Below are positions 11,542 to 21,791 of a DNA stretch of 64,000 bases, one piece after another (position 1 is the stretch's first letter; each line of letters starts with the position of its first letter). The DNA is from Choanephora cucurbitarum. Lineage: Eukaryota > Mucoromycota > Mucoromycetes > Mucorales > Choanephoraceae. Below the pieces are notes generated by a model. The model was not told where the DNA came from. It was given only the letters and a program-made list of their open reading frames with translations, and searched no databases. The translations under genes were made by a program, and so were the position numbers. The stretch is taken from NCBI GenBank assembly GCA_025331435.1, contig JAIWNI010000014.1, positions 124,001-188,000 of the forward strand. Reading direction: 5' to 3'.

Positions 11542-13118
11542 ATGCCTTCTGCTATTTCTGAAAACATTAAATCTGGTAAACGTCTTCACGAAAGATAGAA
11601 AGAGAAATCAGTAAATCTCATATTCTGTAAACTTAGCCATCCACCTATATCTGCAAGAAAGAAAAGAAGCCAACGAAGACGCAAGTGCCTATGCTTTCGT
11701 TAATACTCACGTTGAGCTTGTCAGAACAGCTCGTGATCTCATGCCTAACTACCAAATATTTATCCGTCGTACACTTCAATCGATAGCAAAGGACTTGGAC
11801 ATGAAAGTGGTGAGTATCAATACAAATCTACTACTATCACATGCTTATAATGACTAATCTTCTACGCACAGGTTGAGACTAGCATCATCCGTTGGAAAAA
11901 ATTGCTCGATTCAGATGCCGAAACCACCATTTCAACAATCCCAACGATCACAAGTTCAAGCTCAAGTGTTCGACAAGTTGTGACTGACATCTCCCAATGG
12001 AAAGTGTCAATCAGCAACCAGCAATTGATGGTGAAAGGTGTTGACGTTGAGGCACTTTTCAATGAATTTAAGCAACAGAGTTACAATGCAGTGATGAACA
12101 ACGATCCCTCTGTCGGTATTCAAGAAATTGCGTGAGTATCACTAGCAGTCGAAAAAAATGCTCTGCTTATTTCCCATGTGAACTTTTCCTAACTATTTGT
12201 GTGTTGTAGTGCCCTTGATAATATTCTGATACTTGAAAACCTGAAAGATTCATCGGGACTGGTGAAAGAAGTTTTTGGCTCAACACCTTTGCATGAATTA
12301 CGACTGGAGCAACAAAGGCCATATAAAGAAATTAAAGACAAGTTCCCTTCAGACTTAAAAGACGACATTGAAGAGATACTTGATGAATACTCAAAAGAAA
12401 ATGATTTGTATGAGGCCGACAAAAAAATTGGAGCTCTTTATTCGAAAGCAGAAAATCACGATGTTTTCAGAATAATCAAATGTATTGCAAATCTTTTAGA
12501 TGAAGTGTCTGAAGAAGAACTTGTTGTCTCAGAAAACCACTTGACCGCAAGTTTCATTCATGTAATTATGAAAGCCATATTTAAAAAAGACACAAAAATC
12601 TTTCCCCATATGAGCAATCATAAGGCTGGTGACTCTAGCTGGCGTCCAGATTATAAGATCTCTCGTGTGCAAGAAGGCAGAGCAAGACAAGAATGTTTTG
12701 GTGAAGTCAAGCCGTTCAGTTGCAAAGACAGTGGTAACAAGGCCAAAGATATTATCAAAGCAATCAAGTACAGCAGAAAAGCAATCACAAAGTTCAAGTT
12801 CAACTTTTTGATTACATTTGTTGCTCAAAGTAATTCTTTTCTCTCTATTCGTAAGAAGAGCATGATCACTAATATATTGTTTATGTAGATGATGTGTTGA
12901 GATTCTTTGTCACCAGACATCTTAGTGATACTATGTTCGTTGCTGCCCAAGTTGAAAGCTTCAAGCTGCCAACCACAACATCTGAAATTTCTCAGATTGG
13001 TCTGACTCTAACAAAGCTTTTGCGTCTAAGCAAGCTTCACACCACCTGTAAGCCAGATACTATATCTGCTAAAGAAGATGTTGATTTGTCCGAATCGGTC
13101 ATTGATTCTCTTTTCTAA
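11542..13118 (+). CDS. PD-(D/E)XK nuclease-like protein of unknown function (family member 1)
   Basis: Five exons in phase (11542-11575, 11637-11809, 11872-12131, 12210-12829, 12889-13118) give 438 aa. No named family is recognised. The C-terminal third holds a signature W300-R-P-D303-Y ... G320-E321-V-K323-P, that is P-D, 18 residues, then E-x-K, the layout of the PD-(D/E)XK nuclease core. It is followed by a helical segment with regular Lys/Ile and then RFFVTRHLSDTMFVAAQVES and SFKLPTTTSEISQIGL, consistent with a beta-rich region after the core. The N-terminal half is alpha-helical (VRTARDLMPNYQIFIRRTLQ). No signal peptide or membrane segment. Two other loci here share the layout (27600-29551 and 51748-53861). 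Catalysis is inference; the fold could be kept without activity. Confidence 0.72.
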
Positions 13119-13643
13119 TACTATATATTTTGCTTTAATCTCATTCCTTACAACCTTTTGGTCTTGCTTAATCTCTAATGCAGACATATACTTTCATATT
13201 TTTAAGGAATCCACTTTTCTTTATTTTTTTTTAGAATTTTGTGTACCAAAGTTATTATTCTTTATTGTGTCTTGTTTGTTCTAGCTATCGTTGTTGTAGT
13301 TTATTTATACAATTATGTTTTCTGTGCATATTGTTCAAGGATGAGAATGTCGACTTTAATGCTCTTGAACATTTTTAATCGTTCTTGGCACTTTCGGCTG
13401 AGATTTTGTTTTAATCCCGAAACAAATGAATACGATGAGTGCATCTTCTGCTGGATTTACCACAACACCTGTTGATGTCTTTTTCATCAGAAACCAAAAC
13501 GGCTATTGTTTAAATACCACAACCAATGCGCTTCAGTGCTTCTCTGCAATGTGGACATTTTTAAACTTTGATTGAGCTTGAGTTACGATGATGTCTGCGT
13601 TTTTATTCGAAGCATACAATTCTTGACATTACAAAACAAACGC
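13119..13643. other. Downstream region with one short open frame
   Basis: Mostly T-rich 3' flank. A 46-aa frame from ATG 13435 to the stop at 13575 (MSASSAGFTTTPVDVFFIRN...) has reasonable codon content but no recognised homologue and no obvious partner exon. It may be a gene remnant. Confidence 0.2.
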
Positions 13644-13904
13644 TCATAAAGCATCTTTATACTGAGTTGGTTGGTCTTTGGCATCTTTTTGACTTTCTTG
13701 AGTAGGAGCCCAACGAGCATTGTTATGTCTCAATCTCTTATATGGTTGGAGGTTGAGTTCCTCAAAATAATCACCATTAGAATTTTGCTGTTTAAAAGTG
13801 ACTAAGCTTGCAGTGTATTTTGTTAAGATTTCAAAATAGCGATAAATGCCTATCAGGCAAAAGGAATTAGAGAAGCTGGGATTTGCACCAATATAGCATA
13901 TCAA
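13644..13904 (-). CDS. Hypothetical short ORF, unrecognised
   Basis: An 86-aa minus frame ending NNARWAPTQESQKDAKDQPT.. at 13644. The C-terminal part (NGDYFEELNLQPYKRLRHNN) looks like coding sequence by composition. There is no convincing start context, no recognised domain, and no clear upstream exon. It may be the last exon of an eroded gene. Confidence 0.2.
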   Translation of the reverse strand: MICYIGANPSFSNSFCLIGIYRYFEILTKYTASLVTFKQQNSNGDYFEELNLQPYKRLRHNNARWAPTQESQKDAKDQPTQYKDAL

Positions 13905-14025
13905 ATAGCCTTCAGGCTCTCAGTATGAGAAAGCCAGTACACATATTTTGTCTAACTTGTCTAGCATAACTTGTACTTGTCGATACGAGAAAAATATCTA
14001 TCACCTTCTAACACTAAGAAATTAA

Positions 14026-14341
14026 AGGATACAACTAACACAGCTCGTTGTCTAAGACCAAAGCAAGTTCGATAATAGACAAGAGCGCTCAGGTGAAAAG
14101 TGATTGACAAGACCCAACTACGCGCTGTGAGAGCCGAACTTAATCAGGCTATAGGGAATAGCTGATGTCTGCCATCGTCGAAAAAAAAAAAGGATACAAC
14201 TAAGACAGCTCATTGTCTAAAACCAAAGTAAGTTCGATAATAGACAAGAGCGCTCAGGTGAAAAGTGATTGACAAGACCCAACTACGCGCTGTGAGAGCC
14301 GAACTTAATCAGGCTATAGGGAATAGCTGATGTCCGCCATC
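14026..14341 (+). repeat. Direct tandem duplication of a 151-bp SINE-like unit
   Basis: Unit 1 is 14026-14176 and unit 2 is 14191-14341, separated by GTCG plus a run of ten A. The units have equal length and differ at five positions, four of them in the first 40 bp. Near the start, TAACACAGCTCG resembles a pol III A box and AGTTCGATAAT resembles the core of a B box (GTTCGA), about 30 bp apart; the A run after unit 1 looks like a SINE tail. A 5-bp stem (GCTAT/ATAGC) lies near the 3' end. The tRNA-derived SINE reading is inference from these short motifs. Confidence 0.5.
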
Positions 14342-16193
14342 ATATGTTGAGAATAAATATAATAGTGTTTGAGCTTAGCAAAAGATTTCTTTGCGCACTG
14401 TTTGAATGAGATCATTGCTACACTCATACTAGGGTGAATAATTTGGGTGCGTGCGGGATTTAAAAATCAGAACTTAAGCCACAATGGCACAAAATTTCCT
14501 TCTGATGTGCTCGACTAAGTGTTCTGACAGCCGACGAAGACTCTTCGTTGATAGATGGCTAATATAAAAAAATTCCTTTCTGATATGAGGAGATAGTTAA
14601 GTATACTTCACAGATTCTCTCCTTGTTTGTATCTACTCTCCTCCTGTACTACTATTTATCGTTTATAAATTATCCGATGTGGCTCTACTTTTGCTTTTCT
14701 CTTTCATCACAGTGCAAGGGTAAATAGATGCACATCAGGAGAATATGCAGGCACATCAGAGAATTTGATGTGTGGCCAGGCCAAACAATTTGAAATAGTG
14801 GTGTGTTCACACATTTTTCTGATGTCTGGAGGTACATATATTCGATTTTAACCATCTCTTTTAATGATCTACTTATAGGAGTCAGTACTAAACCTGCTAG
14901 AATGTCAAATATAGTTATAACGACGAATAAGCTATACATATTATATAGTCTTCTATTGAACATGTTTCTCAAAGCCTTTCCGGAAGGATGGCGTGCTTGT
15001 TCCATTCAATACCCATATTGAGTTTCTTTGGTTATGGCGCCATTAAAATGATAGGTATGCTTATTGGATGTATAGGGTCAAATTAGATACTTTTATTATA
15101 TACAAATGTAGATCATTTTTTATACTATATATGGGTACTTCTTTATCGATATTTGGATCCCAGCCTTTGTTTGACCATTTAGGATGATGCCTTGAAATCC
15201 TCCGGTTGGACTATATGCTTGGATCTCAGATGCGCCTTTTAAGTGACCTTTGAGAGCCATTTCTGTTTAAAAGTTAGCATATCCACCTTCGATTTAGCTT
15301 TTAGACAGTCCCTTTGTGCTGTACTTGAAATATTTTGATGTAAGACACCAGCCACAATTTCGATTTCTTTTTTCTTTTGTTCATTTCTTTTATCTTGAGG
15401 CCTGAAGAGCATATACCCTGCATGCAGTAGTAGAATCAGTCATCATAAGAGTTAACAGCAACCAAGAAAATAGATTTAGAAGTATAACAATATACTGATA
15501 GACTATGCACGAAAAAAAAGTTTAGAGCTTGTTTGATACTAAAGTACTATTGATCATTGACGCGTCTCTTTACCAATGAGTTGTTCATTATTATTGAAAT
15601 GAATTACCGAAGTAAAGAATCTGTTTGAGAAACGATAGAAAATGCAACAATGCCGAATAGGAGAGCAGAGTGACACCGAGAATGGACATTTCGACCTTCT
15701 GTAAAGCAACTTGCCGACTGTACCGATCAATCTTAAAAAGCATCTTGCACAATAGTAAAACTAGCAGTATCAGCACAAGAAGTAGTAGTACAAGAAACAG
15801 TAATGACTAAGGGGACGCGCAGTTCTTTCTGCAACAACCACACCAGTATGGCAGCTAAGCAATGCCCGATAAGAAAATTCTGCGAAGTTCTGGTAGAAGA
15901 TTAAGATCGAAAGAAAGAACTTCTATGTTTACCAAGGAACACCTAAGTCGACATCTGTTTAAATTTTAGCTGTTTAAAAATAAGGAAATCTTTAGCTATC
16001 TTACATTGAACCTCTCATTTTTCAATCCTCGTGCTTGACAAAACAAAGAATGAAGGGAGAAAGAAAATAGCCAAAACAAAGAAAACAACAATTAAGGAGA
16101 AAGCCTCGAACTTTCTGATTTTTTTCAGGTTCAAGAATTATGGGTATCGCATTTTCCAAGAAAGAAGTCATACAATCATCGAAACTTATGGAT
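14342..16193. other. Region without a supported gene
   Basis: Nothing convincing in 1.85 kb. A 106-aa minus frame (15005-14685, starting MEQARHPSGKALRNMFNRRL) and a 50-aa minus frame near 15263-15111 (MALKGHLKGASEIQAYSPTG..) are open, but neither resembles a family I know. The region lies between repeats and is probably transposon debris. Confidence 0.3.
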
Positions 16194-16680
16194 CAATGAC
16201 GTTCGAAGCCTTCAAAAGGATACTGCAAGACTTCCTTGTAAGCTTCAGATACCAATTGAGTTAATGTGCTTTTCTCCAGCACAAGTTCTCTTTTCTCTGT
16301 TGCTTTTTACAACAGATCAAGATTGCTCAATATGATTAACTTCGGGAGAGTAAGCAGGCAAGTTAACACAACTGTACTCGCACTTTTCAATGATAGGTTT
16401 GATTACAGCAGAGGTATGTATAGAAGTACCTCTAGTAAAAAGTATCTTTTCGTTTCAGTAAGCTTCTTTGATTTCTTATGGCACCATTCAGGAAGTTTAC
16501 ATAGTGATTTGTAACTGTAACTGTACCTTTTGAATATTAAGTAGTCCCGCCTGCTGGCTTTTTCTTTTTTGCTTGAAGGAAATGTAAATTCTCTTAAGCT
16601 ATCGCTGATCAAATATCTGGCAGGAGTGGACACCAAGAAAGAAATCAAATTTTCTCTGGCAATCTAGGCTCTAACAGTGC
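16194..16680 (-). pseudogene. Tc1/mariner transposase catalytic-domain relic
   Basis: Read on the minus strand in shifting frames, this stretch gives pieces in the order of a Tc1 DDE domain: PSSKKEKASRRD, then TVTVTNHYVNFLNGAI (compare GTVTGHYFNFVAS in the copy at 21.3 kb), then EYSCVNLPAYSPEVNHIEQ, then VVKSNREKR and LVSEAYKEVLQ. Several stops and frame changes interrupt it and the first two catalytic Asp are not recognisable. No terminal inverted repeats were identified. It is a decayed relic. Confidence 0.62.
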
Positions 16681-17569
16681 CGTTTCATCTCTTCAGTGCC
16701 TAGCCTTAACTTCTAGTAAGGTACGCATCAGAGCCAGATCTATCAATAAAAGCACAATCAATCATATAGTCCATGCTCAACACGCTTATCTCCTCCATCT
16801 ACTCTTTTTTCATCTAAAGTCTTTTTGGGAGTATCTTTCTGAATTGGATTTATCTGTGCTCTTTTCAAAGAAAAAAAAAGTCATTATTTATGCATATAAT
16901 GGTATGAAGTCTTCTTAAGGATGTTCAAGCCTTTAAAGCTACTTTGAAGCTGATTTATCACTTGATTCATTGTTGAAGTAGATTACCGGCACCGCATTCT
17001 TGTTACAGTCTTCTTGGCCTTCTCTGTCAATCCTTTTTTAAGTCTGATAATCTTTGGTCGGTCAATGGCCTTATAAAGAGAATTGGAATCTTCTTCCCAA
17101 TATTCAGACCATCTTTAAGTGATTCTTTGCTTTGATTATACACTTAAGGCTACAGCTCTGACACTCTTTTTGATATGAATGTCGAACAGATAGACAGCTT
17201 TGATTTTATTCGGGATGAAAATAACTTTCAATCTAAAACTTCTTTCGTCGCCGGGAGCATCTTCTTTGACTGCCATTTGACTTTCTTTGTTTATTGTCTT
17301 TACTATTACTTGGAGAAATATAAGTGCTACACAATGAAAGTTTTTCCAGAACTCCATTTCCAAAAATATTCATGTGATCACTTCATTTTTATCAACAGCA
17401 TTTCTTGAGCCGTCCTCCAAATAAAGCGAGAGATTCGTTGTAAAGAAAAAAAAAAGCGACGCTCTTTCCGGAATTGGATACCAACTTTTCTTTGATTTGA
17501 ACGACACTTCAATTTTTCCTTAGTACGGCAACACTTTGAGAAAAGACATATTATTTTAATTGTTATTAT
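16681..17569. other. Region without a supported gene
   Basis: Only short frames on both strands (for example 17136-17363 on the minus strand) without a recognised family. Probably more transposon debris next to the 16.2-kb relic, and 3' flank of the Sds3-like gene. Confidence 0.3.
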
Positions 17570-18929
17570 TTATGCAGTGGTAGTAGAACGATAGGGCCAC
17601 CAATCACGTCTCTGATTTTCTTCATATTCAAATGGGGGATATACTGGCTGCTGCTGCTGCTGTTGCTGTTGTTGTTGTTGCTGTTGTTGTTGTTGCTGTT
17701 GTTGTTGCTGTTGTTGTTGGTATGACTGATGCGAGGGCACATGAGTTGATGTGCTTACTGTTGTGCTGTTGACGTTATTGATTGGTGCAGTCAAAATATG
17801 ACTTGGTAGTGCATTGGCCTGTACAGTATGTGTAGAAGAGAGTGATGGAGAAACTGCTTCAGGGTCTTCAGCAGTATCATCAGTTGTACTTCTAGATTCA
17901 TAATCAGAATAAACAAGATTGGGTGTATTGCTTCCGTTATATGGCTGCCTTGCAAATGCAAGATCACGGTCTGTTTCATCATTTGTAGCACCACCTGCAA
18001 ACGAGAGTAAACTTTTTCAGTTAAGGAAATATATGTAATTACGATGTACAATGGATTAGTCTATATCTATATGATGATGTGCGTATGTTTAAAAGGATAT
18101 CAATTGAACGAAGTCTTTCTGGTGGGACCCAGTCTTCATAGTCTATCTCATGTTCAACATATTGTACTCTAGCTAATAGCACAAACAATAAAATGCGGGG
18201 AGGAGGATGAAACGAGAGTTAGAAGAACGGAGTGTATAAAAAGAGAGAAGGATGTCATTACTTTGCTCGTTTAACTGAGATAACTCTTGCTTAAGTCTTG
18301 TGATTTTGCGTTGTACATCTTGGACTAGGTCAGATCGTATCTTTTTTCGAGCAGACTAAGATATGTTGGAGATAAGTATAGTTTTTTTTAAGAAATGATC
18401 AAGCTAATCTCTAGCACGCATACAGACTTAAATGCATAATTGCATCTGTCTATGTATACACATGTATACAAATGTGTATGTGCGTGCGTCTTTCTTAAGT
18501 GTGCAACGTAGTACTCTTTTCAACTTACATAGAAATCATCCCAAGCTTGTTTCTTTTGGGCTGCAAACCAATCATGAATCGATTGTCGCTCCAGATTTCT
18601 CCAGTTCTCTACCCGTTCAAGTTTCTTATTTCTTGAACAATCAAGCTCATTCATCAATCGAACATACTCTGGATGCTCAGATATATCAATGTTTGTTAAT
18701 TCAGGACTTGTCTTTTCTTGTCTAAGAAAGATGTAGTGCTATTTAATGCAAAGAAAACTATTGATGTTAAGATGACATACTGCTTTTCAGGATCAGCATC
18801 CTTTTTATTTGTGCGTAGCTTCTTCTTGATGCCAGTAGACGTCTTGGCTTTTGAGATAGCATTTTCTGTAATAGGCATTGCCTTTTTTTGTGTAGTGGAT
18901 CGACTACTACGAGTGGTAGAAGATGTCAT
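17570..18929 (-). CDS. SDS3: Sds3-like subunit of a Sin3 histone deacetylase complex
   Basis: ATG at 18929. Exon 1 is Ser/Thr/Lys-rich; the next carries ISEHPEYVRLMNELDCSRNK and then RNLERQSIHDWFAAQKKQAW; the following one KKIRSDLVQDVQRKITRLKQ. This HPEY..L..LD, long helix, KK.....R..L pattern is the Sds3/BRMS1/SUDS3 signature, the scaffold subunit of Sin3-Rpd3L deacetylase complexes (nuclear). A further exon (VQYVEHEIDYEDWVPPERLR) and a low-complexity C-terminal exon with a long polyglutamine tract end at the stop at 17570. Five or so introns. An upstream non-ATG extension to 19058 is unlikely to be used because its translation is not conserved-looking. Complex membership is inferred from the family. 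Confidence 0.82.
17648..17719 (-). repeat. CAG/CAA polyglutamine tract in Sds3-like gene
   Basis: About 24 consecutive Gln codons, mixed CAA and CAG on the minus strand, close to the C-terminus of the Sds3-like protein. Tracts of this kind vary in length between strains. Confidence 0.9.
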
Positions 18930-19196
18930 TATAGAGAGTTGTTTAAGAATTAAAATAGATGCTTTTTTGTGAAATATAAAAATACAAAAAAAAGTTAATT
19001 TTATATAATAACAAGAGAGAGAAAGAGCAAAAGGGGAAAGAAAAGAGGCAGTAGCCACTAACTTTAAAAAAAAGTGTTGAGTTTTGATGATGTGTCACAG
19101 CCCATTTTTTTGTCTCCTTCTTTAACCTTCCGTATTTGTAGCGGCGATCTAGTGATTTAATCAAGCGAAAGGGATGCAAGTAGTTTAAACACCTTA

Positions 19197-19397
19197 ATGA
19201 GTAAATCTATTTACAAAACAATCAATTTCCTAGGCATTGAAGCCAAAAAAAACAATAAGCCAATATCCTTTGTCTTATTAATAGCAGAGTTAAGATGGGC
19301 TCATGATGAACAAGACCAACTAATAAAAAAGTCACTAATGCTCACATATCTACAAGGTCAAGCTTTTTTGCGTGAGACATTTAAATCTGAACTCTAA
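19197..19397 (+). CDS. Hypothetical small protein, 66 aa
   Basis: Single-exon frame from ATG 19197, MSKSIYKTINFLGIEAKKNN.., with an amphipathic second half (LIAELRWAHDEQDQLIKK). It is divergent from the Sds3-like gene with 267 bp between starts, a plausible shared promoter. No family is recognised. It could be a real small gene or a chance frame. Confidence 0.3.
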   Translation: MSKSIYKTINFLGIEAKKNNKPISFVLLIAELRWAHDEQDQLIKKSLMLTYLQGQAFLRETFKSEL

Positions 19398-20243
19398 TAC
19401 ACGAAGGGTAATATGTGGATAAATTAAATGAAGAGAGCATGTTAGGCCTGCTTTCTTTACTTTGTCGGACTTTGTGTATCAAATGTTCTTTTTGACAAAA
19501 CTATTTCCATTTCTGTTAGGTAAGATTAGTGATATAATGCAACATGCACCTTTTGATTATAGTCTGCTCAATTTGATTTTGTGTACCATTATTTTGTAAA
19601 CAGTAAACTTTCTAGTCCCAATTGAGTCAGGCCATCTAAAAAAAATGGGTCACCTTATAACAGATTCTCAAACCTCATTTAGTTGGAATTGCTGATTCTA
19701 TCTAATGAACTATTAGTCTGGACATATCTGATTTATCGTTTTGCAAATTTGAGTAGCTTCTTTCATTGCCGCTATCTGGTTGTATTGGTTGATAACTTCT
19801 GTTCACTATTCGAATCGTACTTAATTACAACGACAGCTCATTGCTCAGATGCAAGCACTCTAAGAATTACTGACGCACTTTTCAAGTTAAAAAGATCTAA
19901 GGTTGATTTTCGTAGTTATTCACCTACTTCATTACCGCTAATTTTGCATGTGAGAATTTTCACTTTCATAACCAACTTTGTTGCTTTCAGTGTTGTCAAT
20001 GTAACATTATCAAGTTTTCTTCTTTCAATTACGTTCGTCTATGTCGAACGCTATCTGCTTAATTCTTGTAATTATACCAACCCTATTGACTATTTGTTTC
20101 ATCTGTTTGGCAAGACTTTGAGTCAAGCTCAATGAGGTAACTGTCTCTATCAGTATAGGTGCTTCATGCCTTTCTTCTTGTTTGCTACTGTTCAGGTCAA
20201 TATTTTTTGGGAGCAAATAACTTCTTCTATATTAGGAATGAAA
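19398..20243. other. Region without a supported gene, distal Helitron side
   Basis: A 150-codon plus frame at 19683-20135 has no ATG start and reads as hydrophobic low-complexity peptide; it is not called. On the minus strand this is where a Pif1-like helicase would be expected to continue beyond the Tc1 insertion, but no GPGGTGKT Walker motif could be read in any frame. Confidence 0.3.
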
Positions 20244-20354
20244 TACACTATTTCCGGAAATTATTCGCTCACAAAAAGAAAAAAACGTTGCTCACTAAAA
20301 AATTCATTCACTAGCATTTAAGAAATTTGTTCACTTTTTGAATTTATAATAACA

Positions 20355-21594
20355 ATGGATCGCGTTTTGTTTGAAGACGGCAGAGGAAACATCTACGACG
20401 AAAACAGCGAGCAAGTGAACGTCTTTGAGATGGAGGTTGATGAGGATGAGTATTTACTCGAAGATGTTACCAACTTCGACAGGTATTTGGGCTCAAAACC
20501 ACCTGAAAAGTCCACAAAAGCCAAAACCTCAACTGGCACTGAACCAGCTGTGCCCGAAAGCGAAGGCGAAACCAACAGGCTTTACAGATCATATAAGTCT
20601 GATGTTAAGAACCACTTCTTTTTTCTTCTCTCAGAAAAAAATATGAGTATTCGTGCTGCGGCTAAAGAGCTTCAAATTCCACAAAGCACAGCACAAAGTT
20701 GGAAGAAGAAGGTGGAGAAAGCAGGAGACGAAGAGATAGAGACCAGGGCATCTGGAAGTGGCAGGAAAGCTGGTAGGCCTCCTGTACTGACAGAAGGTAA
20801 CGCCTGTTTCATTATGGATTTTCTCGATGAAAATCCTTCGTCAGTTCTAGATGACATGATGGAAGGTTTAACAAGCCAATTTGTCGACCTTCAAATCAAA
20901 AAGTCATTTCTTCATGGTTTCGTTACTAAGAAATCTAACATCACTCTCAAAAGGGCTCATTTTCATGCAATTGAGAGAAACAGCCCAGAAAAAAATTGAA
21001 GAGCGGTTCAATTGAGTGAAGAATCAGTTGCAGACTGACATGGGCTTCATGAGCAACTGTGTGTGTGTTCATTGACGGAGCCGCGTTTCACATTAATATG
21101 AAGTGTTCTATGGCTTGGTCCAAAAAAAGTGAAAGACCTGTAGTTGTTGTACCTAAGACAAGGGCAAATTACAATACTTGGAGCTTATAAGCCCATATGG
21201 CGTAGTAAATGTCAGTGTTAGACGTCCAAAAGTTCAAGCTGCAAGCAAGAAAAGAAAAACTGTTGGTGGCTCTTCGTCATGTCATAAGAAGACTAAAGGT
21301 GGTACTGTAACTGGTCACTACTTCAATTTTGTTGCTAGTTGCATGGATGTCATGGATTGTCGCCCTGAGTTTAAGGGCCATTATATTGTGATGGATAATG
21401 CTCCAATTCACAAACACAAGGACATTCAAAAGGACATTCAAAAGGACATTCAAAAGGACATTCAAAAGGACATTGAAAGTCGCGGGTATCGGTGTGTATA
21501 CCTTCTTCCCTACTCTCCAGAACTCAATCCTATTGAGCAGTTTTGGTCAGTGGTCAAGAGCAAGCTTAAAAGAGAAAAGCTATGGGAAGAATAG
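20355..21594 (+). pseudogene. Tc1-like transposase, interrupted
   Basis: ATG 20355 opens a 214-codon frame with an acidic N-terminus, an HTH (MSIRAAAKELQIPQSTAQSW) and a GRPPVLTEG linker before the second helical domain. The frame is lost near 20990, and the part with FIDGAAFHINMK (first Asp, in a shifted frame) leads to a further frame from 21178 holding HYIVMDNAPIHKHK (second Asp) and YSPELNPIEQFW (Glu). All three acidic residues of a DDE triad are therefore present but in separate frames with stops between. A 12-bp repeat (AAGGACATTCAA) makes KDIQ repeats between the second Asp and the Glu. Confidence 0.8.
21405..21475 (+). repeat. 12-bp minisatellite encoding KDIQ in transposase
   Basis: The unit AAGGACATTCAA (Lys-Asp-Ile-Gln) is repeated in tandem within the DDE domain, giving five KDI units here and four in the copy at about 30966-31010. 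It lies between the second Asp and the catalytic Glu, so it changes their spacing. Confidence 0.85.
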
Positions 21595-21791
21595 ACAATG
21601 ACTCTGAGAATTCAAGATGCTTACAACAAGGTCTTGATTAGTGACCTTCGAGGATTTTGTCATTATTCTTTGTCAAAGTTTGAAGATTGCTTGAGCAGAA
21701 AGCCTATGTAGTATTTTCGTTCACTTTGCTCACGATTAACAAACGAATTTTGTTCTTTCTTTTTATGAGCGAATAGTTTCCGGAAAGTGTA

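Larger units (their letters stand above)
20246..21789 (+). mobile_element. Tc1/mariner-like element with TA duplication, inserted in a Helitron
   Basis: Both ends are visible. The left end starts CACTATTTCCGGAAATTATT and continues TCGCTCACAAAAAG; the right end, read inwards on the other strand, starts CACTTTCCGGAAACTATTCG and continues CTCATAAAAAG, so the imperfect TIRs are about 40 bp. TA flanks both ends (20244-20245, 21790-21791). Total 1544 bp, carrying a transposase with lesions. A 5'-truncated relative lies at 30718-31328. Removing the element and one TA leaves the Helitron reading frame continuous, which dates this insertion after the Helitron. Confidence 0.85.

Noticed and set aside
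19683..20135. 150-codon plus frame, with NPID resembling the NPIE of DDE transposases
   Set aside because: It has no ATG start, is hydrophobic low-complexity sequence and lacks the other DDE motifs at proper spacing; the resemblance is within chance.
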